The notes under the pieces: generated by a model | Seen by the model: only the letters and a program-made list of their open reading frames with translations | What the model was told of the DNA's origin: nothing | The model's database searches: none | Part shown: in pieces, positions 17,996 through 27,603 of the stretch | Numbering within the stretch: the stretch's first letter is position 1 | How the letters are laid out: every line of letters starts with the position of its first letter | Position numbers and translations under genes: made by a program | Origin: Fodinibius halophilus | Lineage (GTDB): Bacteria; Bacteroidota; Rhodothermia; Balneolales; Balneolaceae | Length of the DNA stretch: 64,000 nt | Reading direction: 5' to 3' | Assembly (NCBI RefSeq): GCF_011059105.1 | Contig: NZ_JAALLS010000013.1 | Location: 57,374-121,373, forward strand

Positions 17996-18610
17996 TTATG
18001 CCGAAATTGTTTCCAACTGAACGTAATTTTCTAATAATTCTTGTAATTGTGCCCTGCCCCGGTTAATACGAGACTTTACCGTACCCATTGGCAGGTCGGC
18101 AATTTCAGAGATCTCTTCATATGAAAGCTGCTGAATATCACGCAGTACTACGACCTCGCGGAAGTTCTCATTGAGCTCCATAAGTGCATCTTCGAGCTCA
18201 TTAATGCACATTTTTTCATGCAGCGCATCGTCTGCCAATATCTTGCTGTCTTCCAGCTTCATTGGTCGATCTTCAGAATCATCCGGGTCTTTGTGGATGG
18301 TTACCTTGGTCATCCGCTTCTTTTTCTTATAAAGGCTTTTGGCAAGGTTTATGGCGATGGTATACATCCAGGTCGAAAATTTCGCAATCCGCTCATAAGA
18401 ATGACGGCTTCGAAAAACCCGGAAAAATGTTTCCTGTACCAAGTCTTCGCAGTCTTGATGATTATGAGTATAGCGATATAAAAAGTTATGCAGACGATCT
18501 TGATAGCGATTTACCAACAGGTTAAAAGCTTCTTCATATCCTGATTGAAATTTTTCCATTAAATCTTCGTCCGACATCTTGTGTAGTTCGGCCTTGGAAA
18601 CAGCTTGCAT
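17996..18610 (-). CDS. ECF-family RNA polymerase sigma factor
   Basis: 204 residues from ATG 18610. A TTG four codons earlier is possible, but the ATG has a GGGG run about 10 nt upstream. Region 2 (about 15-90) contains CEDLVQETFFRVFRS and FSTWMYTIAINLAKSLYKKKKR; region 4 (about 135-190) contains FREVVVLRDIQQLSYEEISEIADLPMGTVKSRINRGR, the helix-turn-helix that reads the -35 element. Regions are linked by a short charged segment. A SigW/RpoE-like member. The downstream 70-residue protein may regulate it; a terminator follows that pair. Confidence 0.93.
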   Translation of the reverse strand: MQAVSKAELHKMSDEDLMEKFQSGYEEAFNLLVNRYQDRLHNFLYRYTHNHQDCEDLVQETFFRVFRSRHSYERIAKFSTWMYTIAINLAKSLYKKKKRMTKVTIHKDPDDSEDRPMKLEDSKILADDALHEKMCINELEDALMELNENFREVVVLRDIQQLSYEEISEIADLPMGTVKSRINRGRAQLQELLENYVQLETISA

Positions 18611-18682
18611 AAATGACCCCAATCTTTGTTGCAGTTTGCGATTATGGGAGTCATTACCGTTCCAACACCTAAAACAAAAATA

Positions 18683-19747
18683 CTAGCTGATGATACGCTT
18701 GATCATCAAAAACAGTATTGTTGAGGGGTTCATCTTAGTAAAGCCTTTCGACGCTCGATCGGCATCTAAGAGTGCTTCAAAGATTCTGGGCATTTCGGCC
18801 AGTTTAAAAGCAGAAGCATCCTTCCAAAGCTTGTTGAAGTACCAATTATTATTAATACCTAAGGTCTTTTGAACTTGCTTCTTGGAATTACCCTGTCCTG
18901 CTAAACGGCGAATTTGCCAGATGTTTGAAAACACATTGTAAAAGAACCCCACGGAACGAATAATTTCTCCCGTGTTCGCTTTAGAGTGTTGCAACATCTG
19001 TTCCGCAATGAACAGGGCCTGCTCCAGGTTTCGCGAAATGATGGCGTCTTTGAGCTCAAACACCGAATATTCGCGATAAAGGCCGATTATTTTTTTTACT
19101 TGGCTCTCGTTGATGGTTTTAGAAGTGTCCACAAAAGTACACACTTTATCTATTTCTGTGGACAGTAGCTGCAGGCTATTACCTACATATTGGGCCAGCA
19201 TCTGTGCAGCCGGCGGTTCAACCGTTTTATTATGATGGTTTTTTGCCCACGCTATAATCCAATCAGGCAAGCGGTAGTCGGGCACTTCTTCAAACTCATG
19301 AAATCCAACATGGTTGCTCTTTTTCAATGCTTTCCCAAGTTTTGATCGTCCCGATGGTTTCTTGGTATCGATACAGACGAAAAGAGTGGTTGGATTGGGC
19401 TGCTCAAGGTATGGTATTAAATCGTTGACCTCTCCCTGGTAACCCTCAGCATTGGCCCCATAACCGCTTAATTCTTTGAAGTCCCGAAGAATAACCACGC
19501 GCTGCTCGGCCATCATCGGGTAACTGCGGATAATAGATAACACCTTTTCGGGAGTTACATCACGACCGTAGAGCAGATCGAAGTTAAAATCCTTTTGATC
19601 TTCCGGGATAAGCTTCTCCACGGCTTCCTGCAATTTGTCCAGAAAGAACTCTTCTTCCCCATATAAAAAATATACCGGTTTCCTGTCCTCTGAACGCAGT
19701 TCGCTCAGAATCTCGGAGTAGAGTTCTATACTGGTCTTCTTGGCCAT
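18683..19747 (-). CDS. holA: DNA polymerase III, delta subunit
   Basis: 354 residues. Delta subunit of the clamp loader, opening the beta sliding clamp. The N-terminal AAA+-like fold shows PVYFLYGEEEFFLDKLQEAV (about 24-43), where the P-loop is degenerate as usual for delta, and a clamp-interaction region near SYPMMAEQRVVILRDF. The C-terminal collar ends STILFLMIKRIIS. It follows asnS on the same strand with a 64-nt gap that carries a strong hairpin. Confidence 0.93.
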   Translation of the reverse strand: MAKKTSIELYSEILSELRSEDRKPVYFLYGEEEFFLDKLQEAVEKLIPEDQKDFNFDLLYGRDVTPEKVLSIIRSYPMMAEQRVVILRDFKELSGYGANAEGYQGEVNDLIPYLEQPNPTTLFVCIDTKKPSGRSKLGKALKKSNHVGFHEFEEVPDYRLPDWIIAWAKNHHNKTVEPPAAQMLAQYVGNSLQLLSTEIDKVCTFVDTSKTINESQVKKIIGLYREYSVFELKDAIISRNLEQALFIAEQMLQHSKANTGEIIRSVGFFYNVFSNIWQIRRLAGQGNSKKQVQKTLGINNNWYFNKLWKDASAFKLAEMPRIFEALLDADRASKGFTKMNPSTILFLMIKRIIS

Positions 19748-19764
19748 TTTGTTATGGGGTATTA

Positions 19765-19798
19765 GTTATTGGTTACTGGTTTCCCAATAACCAATAAC
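19765..19798. repeat. Hairpin between asnS and holA
   Basis: GTTATTGGTTA (19765-19775) and its exact reverse complement TAACCAATAAC (19788-19798), with a 12-nt loop. No T-run on either side, so probably a processing or stabilising hairpin, or a small palindromic repeat. Confidence 0.6.
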
Positions 19799-19811
19799 AG
19801 TTAACGATACA

Positions 19812-21308
19812 CTACGGAGTGAGTCGTCCCATCATACGTGGGAAAGGGATAGTTTCGCGGACATGGTCGAGTCCACATAACCAAGCCACGGTTCGTTCTA
19901 ATCCCAAGCCAAAGCCGGAGTGCGGTACCGAACCATACTGGCGCAGATCGATATACCACTGGAATACATCTTCCGGCAGGTCGTGTTCATCAATACGTTT
20001 CTTGAGCGTATCCAGATCTTCTTCTCGCTCACTTCCGCCGATGATCTCACCATATCCTTCGGGGGCAAGCATATCTACGGCCAGAGCTAGTTTTTCGTCC
20101 TCTGGATCTCGCTTCATATAGAAGGCCTTAATTTCGGCCGGGAATCGATGAACCAGGATGGGCGTATCATATTTCATGGTCAGCAGGGTTTCGTCACTGC
20201 CGCCAAAATCCTCACCCCACTCAAAGTTAAGTGCTGATTCTCTCCAAGTTGGGATATTGCGCAGATCTTCTTCGATTTCATCCAGGCGCATACCGATCTC
20301 TTTCACCCGCTGGTCGATCTGAGCTTTTCGCCACTTCTTGGCCTGTCCGTGCTCTTTTTTGATCTCTTCGCGTTCTTCTTTCAGCTCCTCTGCTTCCTGC
20401 TTGCGATCTTCGACCATCTGGTCCAGCATCTCTGCCATCTCATCGCTGCGCAGCTGCTCTACGGCTTCGCTATAGGAGATACGGGGAAAGCCTCCTTCAG
20501 CCGTTTTGCATAGCTTAGAAGTATCTCTGTCAAGGATATCAAGTTCTTTGGGACATCGATCCAGCACCCGATTCACAATAAAGGTGATAAAGTCTTCGGC
20601 AAGATCCATATCCATATCAAGGTCATAGAATGCCATCTCGGGCTCAATCATCCAAAACTCAGTAAGGTGGCGACGTGTTTTACTTTTTTCGGCCCGGAAA
20701 GTTGGTCCGAAAGTATATATCAACCCGTGCGCCATCGCCATTGCTTCACCATACAGCTGTCCCGATTGGGTAAGGTAGGCTTCTTCCTCAAAATATTCGG
20801 TTTCAAAGAGATTGGTTGTGCCCTCAGCAGCATTACCGGTAAAGATGGGAGCATCCATCTGCACAAAGCCACGCTCCTGGAAGAAAGTGTGGATAGCATA
20901 AATTATTTCATTTCGTACCCTCATGGCTGCCCACTGTCGTCGGCTTCGCAACCACAGGTGGCGATTTTCCATCAAAAATTCGACCCCGTGATCTTTGGGA
21001 GTAATAGGATAATCTTCGGCTACCTGAAAAATATTGAGATCAGTGACCTGCAGTTCGTGCCCCCCAATACTTCGTTCATCTTCAACAACCTTACCGGTAA
21101 TCTCAACAGAACTTTCCTGGCGCAGTGCTTCTGCCGCTTCCCAGGCATCATCACTGACGGCATCTTTTGCAACCACACACTGGCAGATGCCGGAACCGTC
21201 GCGAAGCTCCACAAAATATAGATTTTTACTACTCCTGTAATTATATACCCAACCCTTTAGTGTTACTTCTTCATCAACGTGGTCGGATAAATTGGTGATA
21301 TAAACCAT
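19812..21308 (-). CDS. asnS: Asparagine--tRNA ligase
   Basis: 498 residues. Charges tRNA-Asn. An N-terminal OB-fold anticodon-binding domain (about 1-110) precedes the class II catalytic core: motif 2 [21 protein letters not shown] and motif 3 [16 protein letters not shown], ending in the AsnRS-typical [11 protein letters not shown] charged, helical insertion at about 285-350 ([18 protein letters not shown]) interrupts the core; similar insertions occur in Bacteroidota AsnRS. It is well distinguished from AspRS by the short C-terminus. Confidence 0.96.
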   Translation of the reverse strand: MVYITNLSDHVDEEVTLKGWVYNYRSSKNLYFVELRDGSGICQCVVAKDAVSDDAWEAAEALRQESSVEITGKVVEDERSIGGHELQVTDLNIFQVAEDYPITPKDHGVEFLMENRHLWLRSRRQWAAMRVRNEIIYAIHTFFQERGFVQMDAPIFTGNAAEGTTNLFETEYFEEEAYLTQSGQLYGEAMAMAHGLIYTFGPTFRAEKSKTRRHLTEFWMIEPEMAFYDLDMDMDLAEDFITFIVNRVLDRCPKELDILDRDTSKLCKTAEGGFPRISYSEAVEQLRSDEMAEMLDQMVEDRKQEAEELKEEREEIKKEHGQAKKWRKAQIDQRVKEIGMRLDEIEEDLRNIPTWRESALNFEWGEDFGGSDETLLTMKYDTPILVHRFPAEIKAFYMKRDPEDEKLALAVDMLAPEGYGEIIGGSEREEDLDTLKKRIDEHDLPEDVFQWYIDLRQYGSVPHSGFGLGLERTVAWLCGLDHVRETIPFPRMMGRLTP

Positions 21309-21398
21309 GCTTCTACTAATAATTTATGTTACAACTGCGGTGAAAATGTAAGAGCTCGAATCTAACCATTTCTGGTCAAACTCGAAATACTCAAACTA

Positions 21399-22655
21399 CT
21401 ACTCTTCGGGCAGTAACAGGGCTTCCGAAAATACTTCATTGTCGTAAAAGTCTTGTGCAAAATCCTGTACCTCGGAAGACTGTACTGCTTCAATTTTTTC
21501 TTGAAGCTCATCCATCGTCACAAAACGATCATAGTAAATCTGATTCTTCGCCAATCGTCTCATCCTATTGCTCATGCTTTCGAGTGATAGCATCAGTTTA
21601 CCTTTCAGCTGAGCCTTTGCCTCAGAAAGTTCTTTTTCGGGAATGGGCTCCTGTTTCAACTTATCGAGCTCTTTTCCGATCAGTTCCCGTACGTGCCCGA
21701 CATAATCTTTATCGGTACCAACGTAGATTCCGTAGAGTCCGGTGTCTTTATAGGATTGATTAAATGAAGTGATAGTATAACAGTAACCATATTTCTCGCG
21801 CACGTTTTGATGCAGACGGGAACTCATTCCCCCTCCTAATACCGTATTGGCGAGCAACAGGCTATATTTATCATCATGGTTATAATCTAAGCCCCGCCGA
21901 CCGGTAATAAGATGGGTCTGTTCAATAGGTTTTGTAAGCTCCACATTATCAGCCTCATATTCAGGCAGTGCTGCACTTTTATCAATAGGATCTTTGGCTT
22001 CTACCTCACTAAAGAATTCACAAACCAATGCTACAACTTTGTCGTGATCCATATTCCCGGCTACAGATATCAATAAGTTAGAGGGCTGATAGCGTTCCTC
22101 CATATATTGATACAGATCATCACGCTCAAAAGCAGAAACCGTTTCTTCCACTCCCAGCGTAGACATGCCCAGCGGATGACCGCTGAATATATTGGCACTA
22201 AACTTTTCAAAAAGGTAGTCTTTGGGACTATCGCGATACATCTTCATCTCCTCGATAACCACGTTCTTCTCTTTCTCAATCTCTTCCTCAGGAAATGATG
22301 GATGCAACACCATATCGGATAACACATCAAGAGCACGCTCCAATTGACTATTCAGGCAGCGAGAGAAATAGCAGGTGTACTCTGAGGAGGTGAAAGCGTT
22401 AAGATAGCCCCCTACCGATTCCATACTCATTGCAATATCAAGAGAAGAGCGGCTTTCGGTACCCTTAAAAAGCATATGCTCTAAAAAGTGGGTTACACCC
22501 GCCTGTTTTTCTGTTTCGTTGCGGCTGCCGGTTTCGGCCCAGATACCAACCGATACACTTTTTACGCTCTCAACTTCTTCTGTAATAATTGTTAAGCCGC
22601 TTTCAAGAACGGTCTTATTAACAAAATCGATCTCTTTTTTTCGTTCTGTGCTCAT
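21399..22655 (-). CDS. M16-family zinc peptidase (processing-peptidase-like)
   Basis: 418 residues, no signal peptide. The inverted zinc motif HxxEH is present as HFLEH (residues 56-60), with the distal Glu in the ...NVVIEEMKMYRD helix about 75 residues later. The second M16 half (about 190-400) has LVSVAGN- and GRRGLDYN-like segments but no metal site, as is normal. Single-chain size equals the mitochondrial processing peptidase beta/YmxG type. In many bacteria such a gene follows pnp, as here in transcription order. It likely degrades short peptides in the cytoplasm. Confidence 0.92.
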   Translation of the reverse strand: MSTERKKEIDFVNKTVLESGLTIITEEVESVKSVSVGIWAETGSRNETEKQAGVTHFLEHMLFKGTESRSSLDIAMSMESVGGYLNAFTSSEYTCYFSRCLNSQLERALDVLSDMVLHPSFPEEEIEKEKNVVIEEMKMYRDSPKDYLFEKFSANIFSGHPLGMSTLGVEETVSAFERDDLYQYMEERYQPSNLLISVAGNMDHDKVVALVCEFFSEVEAKDPIDKSAALPEYEADNVELTKPIEQTHLITGRRGLDYNHDDKYSLLLANTVLGGGMSSRLHQNVREKYGYCYTITSFNQSYKDTGLYGIYVGTDKDYVGHVRELIGKELDKLKQEPIPEKELSEAKAQLKGKLMLSLESMSNRMRRLAKNQIYYDRFVTMDELQEKIEAVQSSEVQDFAQDFYDNEVFSEALLLPEE

Positions 22656-22678
22656 AAAGTATATTCTTTTTTTAGATA

Positions 22679-22704
22679 CGGGAGTTCAACTCCCTTATAG
22701 CTAG
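22679..22704 (+). repeat. Second copy of the GGGAGTxxAACTCCC repeat
   Basis: Matches 17615-17640 at about 22 of 26 positions. Here the hairpin is GGGAGTT-C-AACTCCC with 7-base arms. It lies between the M16 gene and the pnp terminator, 24 nt upstream of the M16 start codon, so it would be in the M16 leader. Confidence 0.6.
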
Positions 22705-22717
22705 CTCATTAAATGGG

Positions 22718-22756
22718 GATAAAAACAAAACGCCATCCCGACTATTCGAGATGGCG
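22718..22756 (-). terminator. Intrinsic terminator after pnp
   Basis: Read on the minus strand: CGCCATC-TCGAATAGTCGG-GATGGCG, then TTTTGTTTTT. The stem is extended by an internal CGA/TCG pair set. It lies 34 nt past the pnp stop. Confidence 0.85.
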
Positions 22757-22789
22757 CTAATATTATCATAAGTCAGGTAAAAATAAACG

Positions 22790-24910
22790 TTATCCCTGAT
22801 CTCCGTCTTTATCAATCAAAGCTTTACGTGAGAGACGAAGCTTTCCGCCGTGCTCAACTTTGAGCAGCTTCACTTCAAGCTCATCTCCTACTTCAAGTAC
22901 ATCGCTTACGTTGCTTACATGTGTATGATTGATTTCAGAAACGTGAAGTAATCCATCCTTACCGGGAACGATCTCCACAAAAGCACCGTAATCTTTAATC
23001 GCTTTTACAGTACCTTGGTAGGTAGCTCCTTCTTCAAGATGTCCGACAATACCTTCAATGCGTTTCTTTGCTTCTTTAGCATTAGCAAGGTCATCAGCCG
23101 TGATTGTGATTTTACCCACTTCACGTTCTTCATCTTCTTCAACCCAGATTTCGGTATCGGTTTCTTTTTGGAGTGTTTGAATCACTTTACCGCCGGGCCC
23201 AATAACAGATCCGATTTCATCCGCATCAATTTCCATGTTCAGGAATTGCGGAGCAAATTCTGAGATCTGATCTTGTGGTTCAGAAATGGTTTCAGCCATT
23301 TTATCGAGGATATGCAGACGTCCTTGTCGAGCTTGCTCAAGTGCTTCTTCAAGCTTCTCGAAAGAGATGCCGCTTACCTTCATATCCATCTGGCAAGCAG
23401 TAATTCCGTCACGACTTCCAGCTGTTTTAAAGTCCATGTCGCCCATGAAATCTTCTTCACCGCGGATATCGGAAAGCACAACCTCTTTGTCGTCGCCTAC
23501 GATCATTCCCATCGCAATACCGGCAACAGGCTTCTTAAGAGGAACGCCGGCATCCATAAGTGCCATTGATCCACCACAAACAGAAGCCATAGAAGAAGAT
23601 CCGTTAGATTCTGTAATATCAGAAATTACTCGAATCACATAACCGAATTCTTCAAAAGATGGCATCAGCTTACTGATTGCAGTTTCAGCCAAATGTCCGT
23701 GTCCCTTTTCTCTACGGCCGGGTCCTCGCATAAATCCAGCTTCGCCAACACTAAAGTTCGGGAAGTTGTAATGGAGGTAAAATTTCTTGTCTTCTTCAGT
23801 AAGAAGCGTATCTACCGCCTGTGCATCTTTTTGAGTACCGAGCGTTACAGACACCAGCGCCTGTGTTTCGCCACGGGTAAAGATGGCTGATCCGTGCGTA
23901 CGAGCCAAGTAATCTACCTGGGTCCAGATGTCGCGAATATCTTCAGGAGAACGTCCGTCAATTCGCTGCTCTTTCTCAAGGATCAGGTTGCGGAGTTCTT
24001 CTTTCTCAATCTTACTGAGGACGTCTTTGATATCTCCGCCCGCATCTTCGTACTCTTCGGTTTTGGTAAGCTCTTCAACAACATTTTCTTTAATATCTTT
24101 GAGGCGGGAGCTGTACTCTTCTTTACCAAGGCCTACACTTACAAGCTCACGAATCCGTTCATCAGCAAGCTCGTGAACTTTCTCTTTTAAATCTTCATCA
24201 ACAGGCTCAGGTTCAAATTCACGCTTTTCCTTTCCAAACTCATCGCGAAGTTCTTCCTGAAATCTACACAGTTTTTGGATGGATTTGTGTGCTTCTTTTA
24301 TAGCCTCGAGCATCGCTTTTTCTGAGATCTCTTCCATCTCACCTTCCATCATGATGACGCTCTCTTCAGTACCACCGATGATCATATCGATGTCACTGTC
24401 TTCCATCTCACTGATGGTAGGATTAATAACGAACTCACCATCTACGCGTCCTACACGAACTTCAGCAATAGGTCCGGCAAAAGGAACATCCGAAATGTGC
24501 AATGCCGCAGAAGCTCCTACTCCACCAAGGACATCACCGTCATGCTCGCCATCAGAGGAAAGCACTTTACAAACAATCTGTGTATCAAAACGGTATCCAT
24601 CAGGGAAAAGTGGACGGAGACTTCGGTCAATCAAACGACTGGAAAGGACTTCTTTGTCGTTGGGACGCCCTTCTCGCTTGATAAATCCACCCGGAAACTT
24701 ACCACCTGCAGAAAAACTTTCGCGCAGGTCTACCGTTAGTGGAAAAAAGGGTTTATCAGTAGGTTCTTTTGAACTTACTGCAGTACACAGTACCATGGTA
24801 TCGCCCATGCGTACTACTACTGCACCATCGGCTTGCTTTGCAATACGGCCGGTCTCAATTGACAATTCTTTACCCGGTGCAAATTCTACACTTTTAAAAT
24901 CTTCTTTCAT
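22790..24910 (-). CDS. pnp: Polyribonucleotide nucleotidyltransferase (PNPase)
   Basis: 706 residues. Phosphorolytic 3'-5' exoribonuclease. Order: RNase PH domain 1 (about 12-140, PLTVDLRESFSAGGKFPGGFIKREGRP), helical linker (about 240-315), RNase PH domain 2 (about 320-460, with SVTLGTQKDAQ and the DITESNGSSSMASVCGG phosphate site), KH domain (about 555-615, IGPGGKVIQ) and S1 domain (about 625-695, GAFVEIVPGKDGLLHVSEI). Length is typical. It is downstream of rpsO, from which it is separated by a terminator, an arrangement known from many bacteria (rpsO-pnp). Confidence 0.97.
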   Translation of the reverse strand: MKEDFKSVEFAPGKELSIETGRIAKQADGAVVVRMGDTMVLCTAVSSKEPTDKPFFPLTVDLRESFSAGGKFPGGFIKREGRPNDKEVLSSRLIDRSLRPLFPDGYRFDTQIVCKVLSSDGEHDGDVLGGVGASAALHISDVPFAGPIAEVRVGRVDGEFVINPTISEMEDSDIDMIIGGTEESVIMMEGEMEEISEKAMLEAIKEAHKSIQKLCRFQEELRDEFGKEKREFEPEPVDEDLKEKVHELADERIRELVSVGLGKEEYSSRLKDIKENVVEELTKTEEYEDAGGDIKDVLSKIEKEELRNLILEKEQRIDGRSPEDIRDIWTQVDYLARTHGSAIFTRGETQALVSVTLGTQKDAQAVDTLLTEEDKKFYLHYNFPNFSVGEAGFMRGPGRREKGHGHLAETAISKLMPSFEEFGYVIRVISDITESNGSSSMASVCGGSMALMDAGVPLKKPVAGIAMGMIVGDDKEVVLSDIRGEEDFMGDMDFKTAGSRDGITACQMDMKVSGISFEKLEEALEQARQGRLHILDKMAETISEPQDQISEFAPQFLNMEIDADEIGSVIGPGGKVIQTLQKETDTEIWVEEDEEREVGKITITADDLANAKEAKKRIEGIVGHLEEGATYQGTVKAIKDYGAFVEIVPGKDGLLHVSEINHTHVSNVSDVLEVGDELEVKLLKVEHGGKLRLSRKALIDKDGDQG

Positions 24911-25043
24911 CGTAATACTATATTCTATTTAAATTTCATTTACTTGCAAAAATATCAAACTGCATACGCTCCCGTTTTTTATCTATTGCTCAACTACAGG
25001 AGGGTATACTGCCTACAAGATTAAAAACGGATATAATACAGAT

Positions 25044-25070
25044 AAAAAAGGCACGCTGATAATGCGTGCC
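25044..25070 (-). terminator. Intrinsic terminator between rpsO and pnp
   Basis: Minus strand: GGCACGC-ATTATCA-GCGTGCC followed by TTTTTTATC. A perfect 7-bp stem. Read-through would supply pnp; otherwise pnp needs its own promoter in 24911-25043. Confidence 0.85.
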
Positions 25071-25079
25071 TGATTTAAC

Positions 25080-25349
25080 TTACTTTCGAATCCCTAAATC
25101 ATCGATAAGCTCACGATATTTTTCAATATCATTGTCTTTGAGGTAGTTCAATAATTTTCTTCTCTTCCCTACCAGCTTCAACAACCCTCTTCGAGAGGCA
25201 TGATCCTGACCATTCTCTTTCAGATGCTCAGTTAAATCGTTAATGCGCTCAGTAAATATTGCGATCTGAGCTTCTGTGGACCCCGTATTCTCTTTTGATC
25301 CACCGTATTCTGCGACAAGTTCTTCTTTGCGTTCTTTTGTTATTGCCAT
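25080..25349 (-). CDS. rpsO: 30S ribosomal protein S15
   Basis: 89 residues, the standard length. Binds 16S rRNA and helps assemble the platform of the small subunit. Family signature [29 protein letters not shown] (about 41-69) and start [26 protein letters not shown] are complete. It has its own promoter (25413-25443) and terminator, so it is an independent unit inside the cluster. Confidence 0.98.
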   Translation of the reverse strand: MAITKERKEELVAEYGGSKENTGSTEAQIAIFTERINDLTEHLKENGQDHASRRGLLKLVGKRRKLLNYLKDNDIEKYRELIDDLGIRK

Positions 25350-25412
25350 GTGTTAAATAAATTCTTATTTGCTTTACGAAAAACTAAATTATAGACAAAT
25401 CTTAGTAGCGGT

Positions 25413-25443
25413 CAAAGATAAGCTTTTATGTTTTCGTTTGCAA
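25413..25443 (-). promoter_or_regulatory. Promoter of rpsO, Bacteroidota type
   Basis: Minus strand: TTG (25443-25441), exactly 20 nt, TATCTTTG (25420-25413). The start of transcription should be near 25406, giving a leader of about 55 nt, long enough for S15 autoregulation. Confidence 0.8.
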
Positions 25444-25446
25444 TAT

Positions 25447-26382
25447 TTAATGCTCAACTAAGATCTGTTTTGCCTTCTTTTGGTCATTTTCCAGCTGATT
25501 CACCAGCTCATCCCTGCCATTAAACTTCTTTTCGTCCCGTATTCTTCCCAAAAATCGCACCTGTACTTCTTTGCCATAGATATCGGCATCGAAATCGAAT
25601 AAATGCACTTCAAGAGTCTGTTTTTGGCCATCAAAAGTAGGACGAACGCCAATATTCATCATGCCCTCATACCAATCTCCGTTTATTCGCACTTTTACGG
25701 CATAAACCCCGTTTTTCGGAATGATCTTTTTAGGATGCTCCGGCTTAATGTTTGCCGTAGGAAATCCGATTTTCTTCCCTCTTTTGTCGCCGTGTACCAC
25801 CATCCCATTTAACCGATATGGTCGCTGTAAAAACCGGGCAGCCTGCTCCATATCGCCTTCTTCACTAATAGCATTGCGGATAGCGGTACTGCTTACGGTT
25901 TTGGCGCCCACTTCACGTTTAGAAACTACGTAGGTATCAAAGTCTAACTCTTCGCCTATTCGTTCAATAGTCTCTATTGTCCCTTCGCGATTGCGCCCGA
26001 ACTGGTGATCATAACCAATTACGAACTCACTGACCCCAATCTTCTCATAAATAATATCACGGACAAACTCTTCGGAACTAAGGAGCGAAAAATCCCTGTC
26101 AAAGGGGATTACTACCATTGTGTCAATACCGAGCTCATCCAAAATTTCTGCCCGCTCTTGCAGTGTAGTTAACAGTTTAATACCGGCTTCGCCTGGATTT
26201 ATAATATCCCTCGGATGCGGGTCAAAGGTAACGATAGCGCTTCGAGCACCCCGAGCTTCGGCTTTTTCTGCCACCGTATCCATAATTGCCCGGTGGCCTG
26301 CATGTACACCGTCAAAAGTGCCCACAGTAACTACAGTATTAGAAATATGTTCTACCTCTTCTAAAAAAACTAACTCGGCCAT
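25447..26382 (-). CDS. ribF: Bifunctional riboflavin kinase / FAD synthetase
   Basis: 311 residues. Converts riboflavin to FMN, then FAD. The N-terminal adenylyltransferase has GTFDGVHAGHRAIM (about 22-35, the HxGH-type nucleotide site) and ATVSSTAIRNAI-like KTVSSTAIRNAI (about 165-176). The C-terminal riboflavin kinase has GKKIGFPTANI and the NGVYAVKV strand (about 205-235). Length is usual. It starts 39 nt after truB. Confidence 0.96.
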   Translation of the reverse strand: MAELVFLEEVEHISNTVVTVGTFDGVHAGHRAIMDTVAEKAEARGARSAIVTFDPHPRDIINPGEAGIKLLTTLQERAEILDELGIDTMVVIPFDRDFSLLSSEEFVRDIIYEKIGVSEFVIGYDHQFGRNREGTIETIERIGEELDFDTYVVSKREVGAKTVSSTAIRNAISEEGDMEQAARFLQRPYRLNGMVVHGDKRGKKIGFPTANIKPEHPKKIIPKNGVYAVKVRINGDWYEGMMNIGVRPTFDGQKQTLEVHLFDFDADIYGKEVQVRFLGRIRDEKKFNGRDELVNQLENDQKKAKQILVEH

Positions 26383-26421
26383 TATTACTGCATTTTGTTA
26401 AAAATTAAAATGCGCTGATAA

Positions 26422-27183
26422 TCAGCGGTACTTTACCTTCTGTTCGTAATTATCCACATCAAAGATATCTTCCAGCTGTTCGACCGAAAGAGCATCTTCA
26501 TTTTGATAAGATCCGATAGCAGTCCTTTTTAAACCTATAAGATGACCCAGCGAATCTAGCTCCCGAGCCAGGTCATCGGCTAGCGTACGAATATAGGTCC
26601 CTTTGCTGCATTTAATATACAACTCCAATCGCGGCAGATTACATTCCAATATTTTAGTCTCTTCAATAATTACCTGTCGGGGCTTTCGCTTGACCTCTTT
26701 GCCCTTTCTGGCAAGTTTGTACAGAGGGTCTCCCTTATACTTAAGAGCAGAATACATGGGCGGAATCTGAACAATTAGCCCTGATAGTTTATCATTCAGT
26801 GCTTCTTCTATGGCTTCTTTTGTGATGTGATTAAAAGGAGCCCGAGCATCAGGAATTGTTTCAGCATCAAGGCTGGGCGTTGATGCCCCAAAGGTCATTG
26901 TTGCAACATACTCTTTATCGGCTTCCTGGAATGCTGATACGGTACGCGTACCATTACCACAACAGAGTATTAACAATCCTGTTGCCATTGGATCCAGGGT
27001 ACCGGCATGGCCTATTTTTCGGATATCGAGACACTTTCGAAGAAATTTAACAACATCAAAACTACTCCATCCCTTGGGCTTATTCACCAGGAATGCAGCG
27101 CCGTCGGAATAATCAAAAAAAGTATTCGGCCAATCTGTTCTTGAAAAGATAGGAAGTTCTTCAAGAGGTATCGCTTTGGGCAT
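26422..27183 (-). CDS. truB: tRNA pseudouridine(55) synthase
   Basis: 253 residues. Makes pseudouridine 55 in the tRNA T-loop. The NKPKGWSSFDVV motif (34-45) and GHAGTLDPMATGLL (58-71) with catalytic Asp64 are intact; the KCSKGTYIRTLADDLA segment (about 187-202) is also conserved. The C-terminal PUA-like part is short, so the protein is near the lower end of the family's size. It starts 7 nt after the rbfA stop in the rimP-to-ribF run. Confidence 0.96.
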   Translation of the reverse strand: MPKAIPLEELPIFSRTDWPNTFFDYSDGAAFLVNKPKGWSSFDVVKFLRKCLDIRKIGHAGTLDPMATGLLILCCGNGTRTVSAFQEADKEYVATMTFGASTPSLDAETIPDARAPFNHITKEAIEEALNDKLSGLIVQIPPMYSALKYKGDPLYKLARKGKEVKRKPRQVIIEETKILECNLPRLELYIKCSKGTYIRTLADDLARELDSLGHLIGLKRTAIGSYQNEDALSVEQLEDIFDVDNYEQKVKYR

Positions 27184-27190
27184 TTAGATA

Positions 27191-27571
27191 CTAGTCCTCT
27201 CCCTCAGAGTTGTTTTCCCGTTCCTGTCGCTCTTTTCGAATCTTTTGGAAGAGGTTCTCCATCTTCTCAACGTGCTCAGCCGTCTTATCATTAATAAAAT
27301 GAAGTTCAGGAATGCGGCGAACCTGGTGGCGAATTTTCTGTGCTAGCTCCTTTCGAATCTCCGCATTTTTCTCTTCTATATGGGCAAAAAGAGCATCCTC
27401 ATCCTTACCGGGTGCATAGACACTCAGTAACACCTTGGCCATTAACAGGTCAGGTGTTACATCTACTTTTGTTACCGTAACAAATGAACCGCTACGCTGG
27501 TATCCTTTTTGGATAATCTTACCCAAATCCCGTTTTATAACGGCTCCTAACCGTTCTGTACGAATACTCAT
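27191..27571 (-). CDS. rbfA: 30S ribosome-binding factor A
   Basis: 126 residues. Late 30S maturation factor that binds near the 16S 5' end. Matches the family at RTERLGAVIKRDLGKIIQKG (start) and in the KH-like core with VTKVDVTPDLLMAKVLLSVYAPG; ends in a charged tail. Gene order infB-rbfA-truB is the conventional one. Confidence 0.95.
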   Translation of the reverse strand: MSIRTERLGAVIKRDLGKIIQKGYQRSGSFVTVTKVDVTPDLLMAKVLLSVYAPGKDEDALFAHIEEKNAEIRKELAQKIRHQVRRIPELHFINDKTAEHVEKMENLFQKIRKERQERENNSEGED

Positions 27572-27603
27572 ATTTCTAAAACCTTAAACGTTATTGAGAC
27601 CTG

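Noticed and set aside
24911..24957. TATTTTTG box upstream of pnp as a promoter
   Set aside because: No TTG at 19-21 nt upstream; an A+T-rich chance match is as likely.
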